A stretch of 64,000 nt of DNA from contig NZ_VCCH02000020.1 in assembly GCF_005938675.2 (NCBI RefSeq), positions 1 through 64,000 on the forward strand, written 5' to 3'. Within the stretch, counting starts at the first letter, position 1; every line of letters begins with the position of its first letter. A model generated the notes under the pieces. That model searched no databases, had not been told where the DNA came from, and was given only the letters and a program-made list of their open reading frames with translations. The DNA comes from Mycobacterium sp. KBS0706 (GTDB taxonomy: Bacteria > Pseudomonadota > Alphaproteobacteria > DSM-16000 > Inquilinaceae). This document shows, piece after piece, positions 9,344 through 17,759 of this stretch. Made by a program: the position numbers and the translations under genes.

Positions 9344-10069
9344 TCAGCTCCCCAGCAGCCGGTCGCGGGCGGCGTTGAGCCGGGCCGCCATGTCGGCCGA
9401 GCCGCCGCGATCCGGATGATGCCGCTTCATCATCCGCCGATGCGCCGCCTTCACCGCAGCGGGCGAGGCGCCGGCGGGCAGGTCGAGCAGGGCGCGGGCT
9501 TCGGCCTCCGACATCCCTTGCTGGCGCGGGCCGGACTGGTCCTGTTTGGCCCAGTCCGGGCCGAAGCGGCGGTCGAGATAGGTTTCCAGCACCCGGGCCG
9601 AATCGGGGTCGTCGGCGCGGCACTCGAACAGCAGGCGCAGCAGCGCCGGCAGCTGCAGCGAGGCCAGGCTGCGCCCCTCAGCCGGGCCCGGGCGCAGAAC
9701 GTAGCCGTCCATGGCGCCGCTGGCGTGGTCGAGCTGGATGTCGAGGCTGCGCGTCTTCAGCCGCGAGGCGCCGCCCGGCGTCGGCCCGGCCGCGGTCTGC
9801 CGGCCGCGGCGCCAGCGCAGGAACCAGGGCAGCCCCTGGATCAGGAGCGGCGACAGGCGCTGCAGCCACAGGATCGCGGCGCCGAGCACGGCGAGCAGCC
9901 CGGCCAACCGCCCGGTGAGCAGCAGGAACAGGCCGAGCCCGGCCAGCAGCAGGATGCCACCCCAGCGCGCGCCGCGGATCACCTGCTTCGGCTGGGTGTT
10001 GGCGAACCAGCTGGCGAGCAGCGGCAGCCCGAGGCCGAGCGCCAGGACCAGGATGAAGAGCTGGAGCAC
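9344..10069 (-). CDS. membrane-anchored J-domain protein
   Basis: This 241-residue protein has hydrophobic segments at the N-terminus (about 1-23 and 37-70), a basic linker, and a C-terminal J-domain with an intact HPD at 218-220 followed by DRGGS. The topology (membrane anchor first, J-domain last) is like Tim14/Pam18 and DjlA-type co-chaperones, which stimulate DnaK ATPase at a membrane site. The start is GTG. It lies 9 bases downstream of the VWA-like gene on the same strand, so the pair is almost certainly one operon. The partner process is unknown. Confidence 0.88.
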   Translation of the reverse strand: MLQLFILVLALGLGLPLLASWFANTQPKQVIRGARWGGILLLAGLGLFLLLTGRLAGLLAVLGAAILWLQRLSPLLIQGLPWFLRWRRGRQTAAGPTPGGASRLKTRSLDIQLDHASGAMDGYVLRPGPAEGRSLASLQLPALLRLLFECRADDPDSARVLETYLDRRFGPDWAKQDQSGPRQQGMSEAEARALLDLPAGASPAAVKAAHRRMMKRHHPDRGGSADMAARLNAARDRLLGS

Positions 10070-10078
10070 GGTGGCCGC

Positions 10079-10789
10079 CTAACCTCCCATCCGCCCGATC
10101 AGCGCCGTGACCGCGGCGCCACGGCGGCGGCCGAGATCCTCCAGCGCCGGGCGGCCCCCGGCAGCATAGACCGCGACCGCCGCCAGCAGGTCGCGCAGCT
10201 GCCCCGGGCTCGACGAATCGAACGGGCAATAGGCGCCGCGGGTCAGCCGCGCGATCTCGCGGAAGGCGCGGGCGGCCAGCGGGTCGGGGCCTTCATGGAA
10301 CAGGAACACCGGCACGCCGCGCAGCGCCAGCCGGCCGGCCTGGGCACAGACCGGGTCGAGCGATTCCTCGAAGGCGTCGCCGACGAAGACCAGGGCATCG
10401 ACCTTGCCGCGCCCGGCCTCCACCTCGGCGTGGCTCAGCACCCGGCCGATCTGGGTCTCGCCGGCGCGGCAGCGCACTTTGCTCATCAGCCGCGCCAGCT
10501 CGGCGCCGTCGGAGACCCAGGCTGTCGCCTTGCATTCGCCGAAGCCGCGATAGAACATCAGCTGCAGGTCCAGCCCGCCGAGCGCCGCGGTCTCGGTGAA
10601 CATCTCGCCCTGCAGGCGGCAGGCGCGGTCCCAGGTGTCCTCGCGACTCTGCGTCGCGTCGAGCGCGAAGATCAGCCGGCCACGTCGGTCGCCATCGCGC
10701 CGCTCCGGTGTCGCCACCACCCGGCGCAGGAAGGCGTCGACCTCCGACCGGGCCTGGCCGGCAGGCAGCTTGTCGTCGGAGCCCGTCAT
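10079..10789 (-). CDS. VWA-like protein encoded with J-domain protein
   Basis: This is a 236-residue soluble protein. After about 35 N-terminal residues a hydrophobic strand LIFAL leads into DATQS (44-48), a DxTxS form of the MIDAS metal site. A later Thr in AGETQIG and Asp in VFVGDAFEE could complete the site, so the fold is probably a metal-binding von Willebrand A domain. ATG 10789 has a GGAA/GAAG ribosome site; an in-frame start 17 codons upstream is less likely. The gene leads a two-gene operon with the J-domain membrane protein. The specific function is not known. Confidence 0.75.
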   Translation of the reverse strand: MTGSDDKLPAGQARSEVDAFLRRVVATPERRDGDRRGRLIFALDATQSREDTWDRACRLQGEMFTETAALGGLDLQLMFYRGFGECKATAWVSDGAELARLMSKVRCRAGETQIGRVLSHAEVEAGRGKVDALVFVGDAFEESLDPVCAQAGRLALRGVPVFLFHEGPDPLAARAFREIARLTRGAYCPFDSSSPGQLRDLLAAVAVYAAGGRPALEDLGRRRGAAVTALIGRMGG

Positions 10790-10993
10790 GACTTCGTTTC
10801 CATCACCAATAAGGATGGGGACCGGCGGACGGAAATCCAATCGGAACGGCTCGCGAACCCATCAGATCAGGCCGATCTTCCCGCGCAGCGCGCCCGGCAA
10901 CGAATCCCGCGCCGCGGCCTTCCGGCGCTGGCTTCTGGCGGAAAGCGCGGCCGACCGCTAGCCTCATCGCCGGTGCCTCACCATTGCGGATCG

Positions 10994-12025
10994 ATGATGC
11001 TCTCTTCGCGCGCCCCCCTCCTCGCCGGCCTGGCCGCCGCCTTCATCCTCGGCATCGCCGCCCCGGGCGCCCAGGCACAGGGCACGACCGCCGCGCCCCG
11101 CGAAATCATCGTCGCCACCGCCCCGGTCAACTCGCCGCTCGGCCGCTGGGGCAGCGCCTTCGTCGAGCGGCTGAAGGCGGACCGGCCGGTGTCGGAGGCG
11201 ATCACCGCCGGCGCGCTGCCGAACAGCGCGCTGCTGCAGAGCGGCCGGGTGGGCATCGGCTTGGTCTCGCTCGACGTTGCCGCCGCGGCCTGGAATGGTA
11301 CCGGCCCGATGGCGCCGGGACTGAAGTTCGACCATCTGCGCGCTTTGGCGCCGGTGGCGCCGGCCGCGGTGCTGCGCTTCGTGGTGCCGGCGGCCAGCGG
11401 CATCGCCGGCGCCTCCGGCCTCGCCGGCAAGCGCGTGGCCCTGGCCACCGACGACGCCCTGACCGAGCCGATGCTGAAGGCGCTGGGGATCGAGGCGACG
11501 CTGCGGCGGATGCCGCTGGCCGAGGTCACGAAGCAGTTCGCCGACAAAAAGATCGACGCCGTCGCCGCCACCGGCCTGGAGCCCTTCGCCCTGCCGCCGG
11601 AGCAGCCGGCCGTCACCTTCGGCCTGACGGTGGCCGAGATCGCCAATGTGGCCGCCGCCATCCCGGGCGTGGCCGCCGCGACCGTGCCGCTGCCGCCCGC
11701 GCCGCCGGCCCCGGCTCCGGCCGATCCCGCCGCCGTGGTGGATCCGGCTGCGGCGCCGGCGGCTCCTGTGCCGGCGCCGCAGCCCTTGCCGCCCAGCGCC
11801 GGCATGTGGACCTGGCTGGTCGCGACCGACGCGCTGCCCGAGGATGCGGCCCGCCGCGCCACCGAGATCGCGATCGGCGAGGCGGCTTCGCTGGCCGAGG
11901 CCGCCGGCTTCGAAGCCTCGCCGGAGCTCGACCCGCTGACCAACCGCGCCCTGCCCTTCCACCGCGGCGCCGCCGCGGCCTGGGCCGCGCATGGTGTGAC
12001 GGTGCCGCCGGACCAGGTGCGGTAG
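10994..12025 (+). CDS. TAXI-type TRAP solute-binding-like exported protein
   Basis: This 343-residue protein has a clear Sec signal peptide ending near AQAQG. The mature part resembles TAXI-family periplasmic binding proteins: an ALLQSGRVGIGLVSLD block, a LRALAPVAP...LRFVV block and a GKRVALAT block. About 40 residues of Ala/Pro-rich linker interrupt the second lobe near residues 230-275, which is unusual. No TRAP permease (fused DctQM) is nearby, so it is an orphan receptor or has another role. Two adjacent ATG codons (10994 and 10997) are possible starts. Confidence in the fold is moderate. Confidence 0.7.
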   Translation: MMLSSRAPLLAGLAAAFILGIAAPGAQAQGTTAAPREIIVATAPVNSPLGRWGSAFVERLKADRPVSEAITAGALPNSALLQSGRVGIGLVSLDVAAAAWNGTGPMAPGLKFDHLRALAPVAPAAVLRFVVPAASGIAGASGLAGKRVALATDDALTEPMLKALGIEATLRRMPLAEVTKQFADKKIDAVAATGLEPFALPPEQPAVTFGLTVAEIANVAAAIPGVAAATVPLPPAPPAPAPADPAAVVDPAAAPAAPVPAPQPLPPSAGMWTWLVATDALPEDAARRATEIAIGEAASLAEAAGFEASPELDPLTNRALPFHRGAAAAWAAHGVTVPPDQVR

Positions 12026-12078
12026 GGCCGGCCGCCGCGGACCGCTTGCAGCCTGGAGCAAAGACCGACGCGTATTTT

Positions 12079-12115
12079 CCGCTCTCCCCCTCCCGCAAGG
12101 GGAGGGGGAGAGCGG
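12079..12115. terminator. 16-bp hairpin between convergent genes
   Basis: Arms 12079-12094 and 12100-12115 form a near-perfect GC-rich stem with a 5-base loop. It lies between the end of the TAXI-like gene and the end of htpG on the other strand. TTTT at 12075-12078 gives a short U-run for the htpG transcript, so it should terminate htpG and stabilise both 3' ends. Confidence 0.7.
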
Positions 12116-12156
12116 AGAACACATGTCGGTTCAGGCGATCGAAGTCCGAAAAGGCC

Positions 12157-14022
12157 TCAGGCCGCCAGGCCGCGCACCAGCGCGTCGGCCAGACGGCGGG
12201 AGAAGGCGACCGGGTCGGGCAGTGGCTCGCCCTCGATGATCCGGGCCTGGTCCAGCAGCAGGAAGGCGCAATCCTGCAGCGCCGGATCCTGGGCCGCGGC
12301 GCGCTCCGCCAGCCGTCGGATCAGCGCATGGTTGGGATTGACCTCGAGGATGCGCTTCGAGCTGCTGTCGACCCGGCGGTGCTGCTTCAGCAGCCGCTCC
12401 AGATGCAGGTCGTTGTCGCCCTCGTCGGCGACCAGGCAGACGGCGCTGTCGGTCAGGCGCTGCGAGGCGCGGACATCCTTGACCTGGTCGGCCAGCGCCA
12501 GCTTCAGCGCCGCGACCAGCTCGTCCATGCCCTCGCCGGCCTCGGGCTTCGGCGCCTCGGCCGGGGCCTCGATCTTCGACAGGTCGGCGCCGCCGCGGGT
12601 GGCCGATTTGAACTTCTTGCCCTGGAATTCGCCGAGCGACGGCACGGCGAACTCGTCGACCGGGTCGGTCAGCAGCAACACCTCGACGTCGCGGGCGCGG
12701 AAGCCCTCGAGCTGGGGCGAGCGGGCCAGCGCCGCCGCATCGTCGCCGGTGATGTACCAGATCTCGTCCTGGCCCGGCCGCATCCGGCCGACATACTCCT
12801 CCAGGCTGACGAGATCGTCGCCCTTGGTCGAACGGAAGCGCAGCAGCGGCAGCAGCGCGTCGCGCTGGTCGCGGTCCTCGTAGATCCCTTCCTTCAGCAC
12901 CGCGCCGAAGGCGGTCCAGAACTTGCCGTAGGCCTCGGCATCGTCCTTGGCCTTGCGGCCGAGCTCGGCCAGCACCTTCTTGGTCACGCCCTGGCGGATC
13001 TTGTGGACCGTCGGGTTCGACTGCAGCATTTCGCGGCTGACGTTGAGCGGCAGGTCCTCGCTGTCGATCACGCCGCGCAGGAAGCGCAGATAGGGCGGGA
13101 TCAGCCCTTCCGCCGCCTCGGTCACGAACACCCGGCGGACATAGAGCTTGACCCGATGCTTGCGGTCCGGTTCCCACAGGTCGAAGGGCTGGCTGGACGG
13201 CACGAACAGCAGCGAGCTGTACTCGATCGCGCCTTCGGCCTTCCAATGCGCGGTCAGCCACGGCTCGTCGAAGGCGTGGGCGACGTGGTGGTAGAACTCC
13301 TTGTACTCCTCGGCCGTGATCTCGGCCTTCGACCGGGTCCACAGCGCCGAGGCGCGGTTCAGCGTCTCGGCCTTGCCGTCCTCGCCGGTGAGCACGATCG
13401 GGATGGCGATGTGGTCGGAGTGGGTCTTGACGATCTGGCGCAGCCGCAGCGGCGACAGGAACTCGTCCTCGCCGTCGGACAGATGCATGACGATGCGGGT
13501 GCCGCGGGCGACGTCCTCGGCCGCGCCGACGGTGAAGGCGCCCTTGCCGTCGGAGACCCAGCGCCAGCCCTGCTCCTCGCCGGCCTTGCGCGAGAACACC
13601 TCGACCTCGCGCGAGACCATGAAGGCGGAGTAGAAGCCGACGCCGAACTGGCCGATCAGCCCGACATCCTTCTTGGCGTCGCCCGACAGCGTCTCGACGA
13701 AGGCGCGGGTGCCGGACCGGGCGATGGTGCCGAGATTGCCGACCAGCTCCTCGCGCCCCATGCCGATGCCGTTGTCGGCGACGGTCAGGGTGCGCGCCGC
13801 CGGGTCGGCGGACAGGGTGATGCGGTACTCGGCGTCGCCGGCCGAAAGCTCGGGCGCCGTGATCGCGGCGTAGCGCAGCCGGTCGCAGGCGTCGGAGGCA
13901 TTCGAGATCAGCTCGCGGAGGAACACCTCCTTCTGGCTGTACAGCGAATGCGCCACGATATCGAGAAGGCGGCTGACTTCGGCCTGGAAGGTCAGGGTCT
14001 CGTCGGTCTTCTGCTGGTCCAT
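12157..14022 (-). CDS. htpG: molecular chaperone HtpG (Hsp90)
   Basis: This is a 621-residue bacterial Hsp90. The GHKL ATPase begins with LRELISNASDACDRLRY (Glu and Asn of the N-box around 37-41). It continues with DNGIGM near 84-89 and GQFGVGFYSAFMV near 120. The middle domain holds the arginine-containing IDSEDLPLNVSREMLQ. The C-terminal dimerisation region is complete. HtpG remodels clients with DnaK under heat and other stress. It is a single gene with a candidate RpoH-type promoter just upstream (14060-14088); rpoH itself lies 11 kb away in this window. Confidence 0.98.
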   Translation of the reverse strand: MDQQKTDETLTFQAEVSRLLDIVAHSLYSQKEVFLRELISNASDACDRLRYAAITAPELSAGDAEYRITLSADPAARTLTVADNGIGMGREELVGNLGTIARSGTRAFVETLSGDAKKDVGLIGQFGVGFYSAFMVSREVEVFSRKAGEEQGWRWVSDGKGAFTVGAAEDVARGTRIVMHLSDGEDEFLSPLRLRQIVKTHSDHIAIPIVLTGEDGKAETLNRASALWTRSKAEITAEEYKEFYHHVAHAFDEPWLTAHWKAEGAIEYSSLLFVPSSQPFDLWEPDRKHRVKLYVRRVFVTEAAEGLIPPYLRFLRGVIDSEDLPLNVSREMLQSNPTVHKIRQGVTKKVLAELGRKAKDDAEAYGKFWTAFGAVLKEGIYEDRDQRDALLPLLRFRSTKGDDLVSLEEYVGRMRPGQDEIWYITGDDAAALARSPQLEGFRARDVEVLLLTDPVDEFAVPSLGEFQGKKFKSATRGGADLSKIEAPAEAPKPEAGEGMDELVAALKLALADQVKDVRASQRLTDSAVCLVADEGDNDLHLERLLKQHRRVDSSSKRILEVNPNHALIRRLAERAAAQDPALQDCAFLLLDQARIIEGEPLPDPVAFSRRLADALVRGLAA

Positions 14023-14059
14023 CTCGGGTCCCGGGAGGTGGCTTGGTCGTCGCCGCCGG

Positions 14060-14088
14060 ATATGGGCAAAGCCGCGGCGGGCCGCAAC
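14060..14088 (-). promoter_or_regulatory. candidate heat-shock (RpoH) promoter of htpG
   Basis: Read on the minus strand, GTTGCG (14088-14083) and CCCATAT (14066-14060) are separated by 16 bases, with the -10 end 38 bases before the htpG start. CCCATAT matches the sigma-32 -10 pattern. The -35 keeps only the TTG core of CTTGAA-type sites, so this is a moderate match. Confidence 0.4.
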
Positions 14089-14121
14089 CCCTGCCGGGGC
14101 AGCCCTTGCCTGCGTCCGCGA

Positions 14122-16161
14122 TTACTTCGGCATCAGCGTGGCGAGGTCGGCGCCGTTGACCGTCATCTGCCCGCCCGGCTGCACCTCGATGTCGTAGTCG
14201 CGGGCCGCCTTGCCGTCGCCGGTCCGGGCCTGCCGGCCGACCGTCTGCAGGAGGGTCAGGGCGGCTGCCGCAGACCGTGCATCCTCGTCCGGCTGGGTGC
14301 CGAGGAAAGCGGTCAGGGCTTCGAGGCCGACCGCCCGCAGGGTCGCTTTCGCGACCACGCCATAGGCCGCGGCCGGATTCGCCCCGGCGGTGCCGGCGAT
14401 ATCGATGCTGCCGCCCGGGGCGGTGATGGTGAATCTGTCGACCGTCGCGCCGGCGCCGGACGCCTTCAGGATGCCGAGGATCTGCGCCGTCCAGAGCGCC
14501 TCGGCCTGCTCGAAATCGCTGATCCCGCCGGAAGCGTCCTGCGGGATCAGCCCGGTGAGGGAGGTCCAATAGGCATCGAGCAGCGAGCGGTACGGCAGCC
14601 GCTCGAACGACAGGGCGATGGTGCCGTCCCGCGGAATCCAATCCGCGAAAGGCGGCGGCGGGTCGATCCCCAGCCCGGCCAGATCGAGCTTGAGACGGCC
14701 GGTGCCGTCATCCCCGGTCAGGCCCTGATAGGACTCGAAATATCCGGCGGAGCGGAGCGAGACCCGGGCGTCGGGCGCGGCCACATTCAGGTCGCTGACG
14801 CCGACATCCACCTCATAGCCGGAGATCGACCGGACCAGCCGCTCCAGCACCCGGATCGGCGCCAGAGCGGTCCGGTCCGGGTTGTCCGCGCCCTGCCCCA
14901 GCGTCTCCGCCGCCTCGACCACCTGGGCCAGGCCGAGCCCGCCGATCCGGCCGCGATAGTGGCCGTCCGCCAGGCTGACGAAGGTCTTTTCCTGCCACAG
15001 CGCGACGCGCAGTCGCTCGATCTCGGCCCCATACTCGACCGGGCTGCTCGAATCGCCCGTCCCGGCCGCCTGCGCGGCCGACAGCAGGAGGCGATCGATC
15101 GTGACCACGGGGCCGCCCCGGGCCGAACCGGCAGGGGCGCCGTCGATTGCCGGCCCAGCGGCCGACAGACCCTTCAGTTCCAGCGAGATTTTGCCCGCGA
15201 GTCCGGGGCCCCCGGATCCGGCGGCGACCGCCCGGTTCAACCCGGCATAGTTCGCCGCCATCTCGAGCCGTTCGATCCGGCTGTCGGAGTCAGGCGCGGT
15301 GATCCGCAGATCGGTCAGGGTCAGCCCGGCGTCCATGGCGTCGCCGGCCTGCGCCAGGGCCCGGTGCGCCAGGGTCCACAGCTTGCGCTCGACATGCGGC
15401 GGGGGCGACGCCTTCGGGTCGCGCCGGGCGGCGTCGACGGCGAAGGCAATCAGCCGCCACATCCGGTCGCGCAGCGCCGCGGCGTCGACATCCTCGATCC
15501 GCCCGCCATAGCGCAGGCCGCCGAGGGTCATGCCGTCACCGGCCGCGGGATCGCCCGCGGACACGCCTTCCGCCTCGAACTGCAAGGCGATGTCCTGCTG
15601 TGTCGAGCCGGGCCTCGGGGTGGTGGCGCTGGTCAGAAGCAGCCGGTGGACCGCGAGCTTGGTCTCGCCGTCCTCGGTCACCGTCACGCCTTCGGACTCG
15701 TCGGTCGAGGCGGTCAGCAGCGCCGCGGCGAGATCGACGGTCAGCTCGGCGCGGCGGCTGCGGCTGGTGAGCAGCACCGCCGGCTCGCCGCTGCCCGGCC
15801 GGATCTCGCAGCGCAGCGGAGTCTCGCCGTGCAGACGATAGACCGCCCCCTGCCCGGCCGTGGCGGTGTAGCGGTCGCCGTCGCAGCGGATCCGCACAAC
15901 CCGCTTGCGGCCGTCGGCATCGTCGCGCAGCGCCAGCGACAGAGCGGGGCCGGCGACGCGGTAGCCCGCCCCGTCCGGCTCGACCGTCCAGCCGCCCTCG
16001 AAGATCGGCTCGCCCAGCCCGGCCGTCGCCAGGGTCGGGGTCAGTATCGCGGTCAGCCCATGCCGCAGGGCGGCGGCGCCCTCCGGCGTCGCCTGGGCGA
16101 AGGCCGGGCCGACGGCCAGGACCAAGGCGGCACCGAGCAGGGCCGGAGCGAGACGGCGCAT
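14122..16161 (-). CDS. unrecognised exported protein, tandem paralogue 3 (long form)
   Basis: This is a 679-residue protein with a Sec signal peptide (MRRLAPALLGAALVLAVGPA, cleavage after AFAQA). I do not recognise the family. It shares features with the two genes upstream. An N-terminal stretch begins with an Ala-containing ...ALRHGL. A motif FADWIPRDGTIALSF lies near residue 508. The C-terminus reads VNGADLATLMPK. It is about 180 residues longer than its neighbours, mainly in the middle. The composition suggests a beta-rich periplasmic or outer-membrane-associated protein. It is last of the three-gene minus-strand run, with 23 bases to the preceding paralogue. The ATG at 16161 is the only start giving a signal peptide. 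Confidence 0.8.
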   Translation of the reverse strand: MRRLAPALLGAALVLAVGPAFAQATPEGAAALRHGLTAILTPTLATAGLGEPIFEGGWTVEPDGAGYRVAGPALSLALRDDADGRKRVVRIRCDGDRYTATAGQGAVYRLHGETPLRCEIRPGSGEPAVLLTSRSRRAELTVDLAAALLTASTDESEGVTVTEDGETKLAVHRLLLTSATTPRPGSTQQDIALQFEAEGVSAGDPAAGDGMTLGGLRYGGRIEDVDAAALRDRMWRLIAFAVDAARRDPKASPPPHVERKLWTLAHRALAQAGDAMDAGLTLTDLRITAPDSDSRIERLEMAANYAGLNRAVAAGSGGPGLAGKISLELKGLSAAGPAIDGAPAGSARGGPVVTIDRLLLSAAQAAGTGDSSSPVEYGAEIERLRVALWQEKTFVSLADGHYRGRIGGLGLAQVVEAAETLGQGADNPDRTALAPIRVLERLVRSISGYEVDVGVSDLNVAAPDARVSLRSAGYFESYQGLTGDDGTGRLKLDLAGLGIDPPPPFADWIPRDGTIALSFERLPYRSLLDAYWTSLTGLIPQDASGGISDFEQAEALWTAQILGILKASGAGATVDRFTITAPGGSIDIAGTAGANPAAAYGVVAKATLRAVGLEALTAFLGTQPDEDARSAAAALTLLQTVGRQARTGDGKAARDYDIEVQPGGQMTVNGADLATLMPK

Positions 16162-16184
16162 GGGAACTTCCGATTCGACGGCGG

Positions 16185-17726
16185 CTACTGCTTCGGCATC
16201 AGCGCGGCCAGGTCGGTGCCGTTGACCAGGATCTTGCCGGCATCGTCGACGACGATGTCGTAGTCCCGCGCCGGGCGGCCGTCGGCGGTGGTGGCCTGGC
16301 GACCCATCACCTGCGCCATCGACAGGCCGGCCGCCGCCTCGGCGCCGTCCGGCAGGCCCTGCAGGAACTTGATCAGCCCGTCGAGATTGGTGATGCGCAG
16401 ATCGAGATCGGCGGTCACGCCATGCGCCGCCGCATCCTTGCCCTGCACCGAGCCGCCGAGGTCGATCGCCGCCTCCGGGGCGCCGAAATGGAAGCTGGTG
16501 ACGTCGAGCCGGCTGCCAGCCCGGCGCAGGATGCCGCCCAGCTCCATCATCGACTGCGCCATCTGCTGCTGGGCCTTGGCCGGATCCGCCGCCTGGCCGG
16601 CCGAGGTCTCCATCAGCGCCAGATAGGCGGTGCCGACATCGGCCCAGGGGATGCTGCTGGCGTTCAGCCGGATGGTCGCGTCGGTCGGGATCCACTCGGC
16701 GAAGGGCGGCTTCGGGGCCAGCGCCAGCCCGCCCATCTCGATCTCCAGCACTCCGGTGCCGCCGCCCGGGGTGGACGCGCCGCCATAGCCCTCGGCGAAG
16801 CGCACGCGGTCGACCGTCACCTGCACCTCCGGCGCCTTGATCCGCAGATCGGTCAGCGTCCCGGCGAACTGGCCGCCGCCGCCATAGGACGCCATCATCT
16901 GCTTGAACGGGCCCATCATCTTCTTCATCACATCGGCCTGCATCCCGGCCGCCTGCTGCGGATCGGCCGGCGACTGGCCCGAGGTGGTCAGGGCTTCCAG
17001 CATCTCGACATAGACGTCCATCACCTCGCCGTAGGAGGCGATGACCTGGTGCACATCCATGCCGTCCATGGTCATGTCATAGGCGGTGTGGCCGAGGGTG
17101 ACGCGCTCGACGCCCTTGTCGTCCACGACGCTGAGGCCGCGGGCCTCCATCTTGAGCACGGCATCGTGCCGGCCCGGAGCGGTGGCCGGCCGGAGCTGGC
17201 TGGTGCCGGACAGGGTATCGATCGTGACCTTGACGGGTTCGCCCTCCTGGGCGAGCACCGTGGCGTCGGCCCGCCACTCGCCCTCGGTGAACAGCTTCTG
17301 GCCGAGGTCGACCACGAAATGCGCCTGCAGCGCCCGGCTGGTCAGGGTGACCTTGGCTTCGCCCTGAGGCTCGGCGACGCAGTTCAGCGGCTGGCTGCTC
17401 TCCAGCCGCCAGGTGGCGGCGCCGGTCGAGGTCGCCCGGTAGGTCTGGGCGTCGCAGCGCAGCGCCACCGATTTCGTGCCCTTCCCCTGCGGGTCCTTCA
17501 GCATCAGGTCGATGCCGGGGAACACCACGGTGGCGCCGTCCCAGCCCGATTCGACCTTGACTGGGCCGGTGAACAGCGGCTGCTGCTGCACCTGGATGGC
17601 CAGGATCGGCTTCAGCATCTCGTTCAGCCCGTCGCGCAGCGCCGCGGCGTCCGGGGTCTGGGCCAGGGCTCTGCCGGCGAGCCAGAGCGGGGCGGCGCCC
17701 AGCAGGATGCAGATCGACCGTGTCAT
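16185..17726 (-). CDS. unrecognised exported protein, tandem paralogue 2
   Basis: This 513-residue protein has a signal peptide (MTRSICILLGAAPLWLAGRA, cleavage near ALAQT). The family is unrecognised. The layout matches the flanking paralogues: an AALRDGLNEMLKPIL opening, a WIP motif block (FAEWIPTDATIRLN, near residue 342) and the ending VNGTDLAALMPKQ. Two cysteines in the N-terminal third (ALRCD and LNCVA) recur in paralogue 3 (RIRCD and LRCEI), consistent with a conserved disulfide in those two. The middle is rich in Met/Gln helices. It is 33 bases downstream of paralogue 1, so the three are probably one operon. Confidence 0.8.
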   Translation of the reverse strand: MTRSICILLGAAPLWLAGRALAQTPDAAALRDGLNEMLKPILAIQVQQQPLFTGPVKVESGWDGATVVFPGIDLMLKDPQGKGTKSVALRCDAQTYRATSTGAATWRLESSQPLNCVAEPQGEAKVTLTSRALQAHFVVDLGQKLFTEGEWRADATVLAQEGEPVKVTIDTLSGTSQLRPATAPGRHDAVLKMEARGLSVVDDKGVERVTLGHTAYDMTMDGMDVHQVIASYGEVMDVYVEMLEALTTSGQSPADPQQAAGMQADVMKKMMGPFKQMMASYGGGGQFAGTLTDLRIKAPEVQVTVDRVRFAEGYGGASTPGGGTGVLEIEMGGLALAPKPPFAEWIPTDATIRLNASSIPWADVGTAYLALMETSAGQAADPAKAQQQMAQSMMELGGILRRAGSRLDVTSFHFGAPEAAIDLGGSVQGKDAAAHGVTADLDLRITNLDGLIKFLQGLPDGAEAAAGLSMAQVMGRQATTADGRPARDYDIVVDDAGKILVNGTDLAALMPKQ

Positions 17727-17759
17727 GTTCGCTCCCCCAATGCGATTCGCGGCCGCGCC

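Noticed and set aside
10984..16263. 1759-codon plus-strand open frame across htpG and an exported-protein gene
   Set aside because: It is a shadow of the minus-strand genes; low-complexity translation, and HtpG on the other strand is certain.
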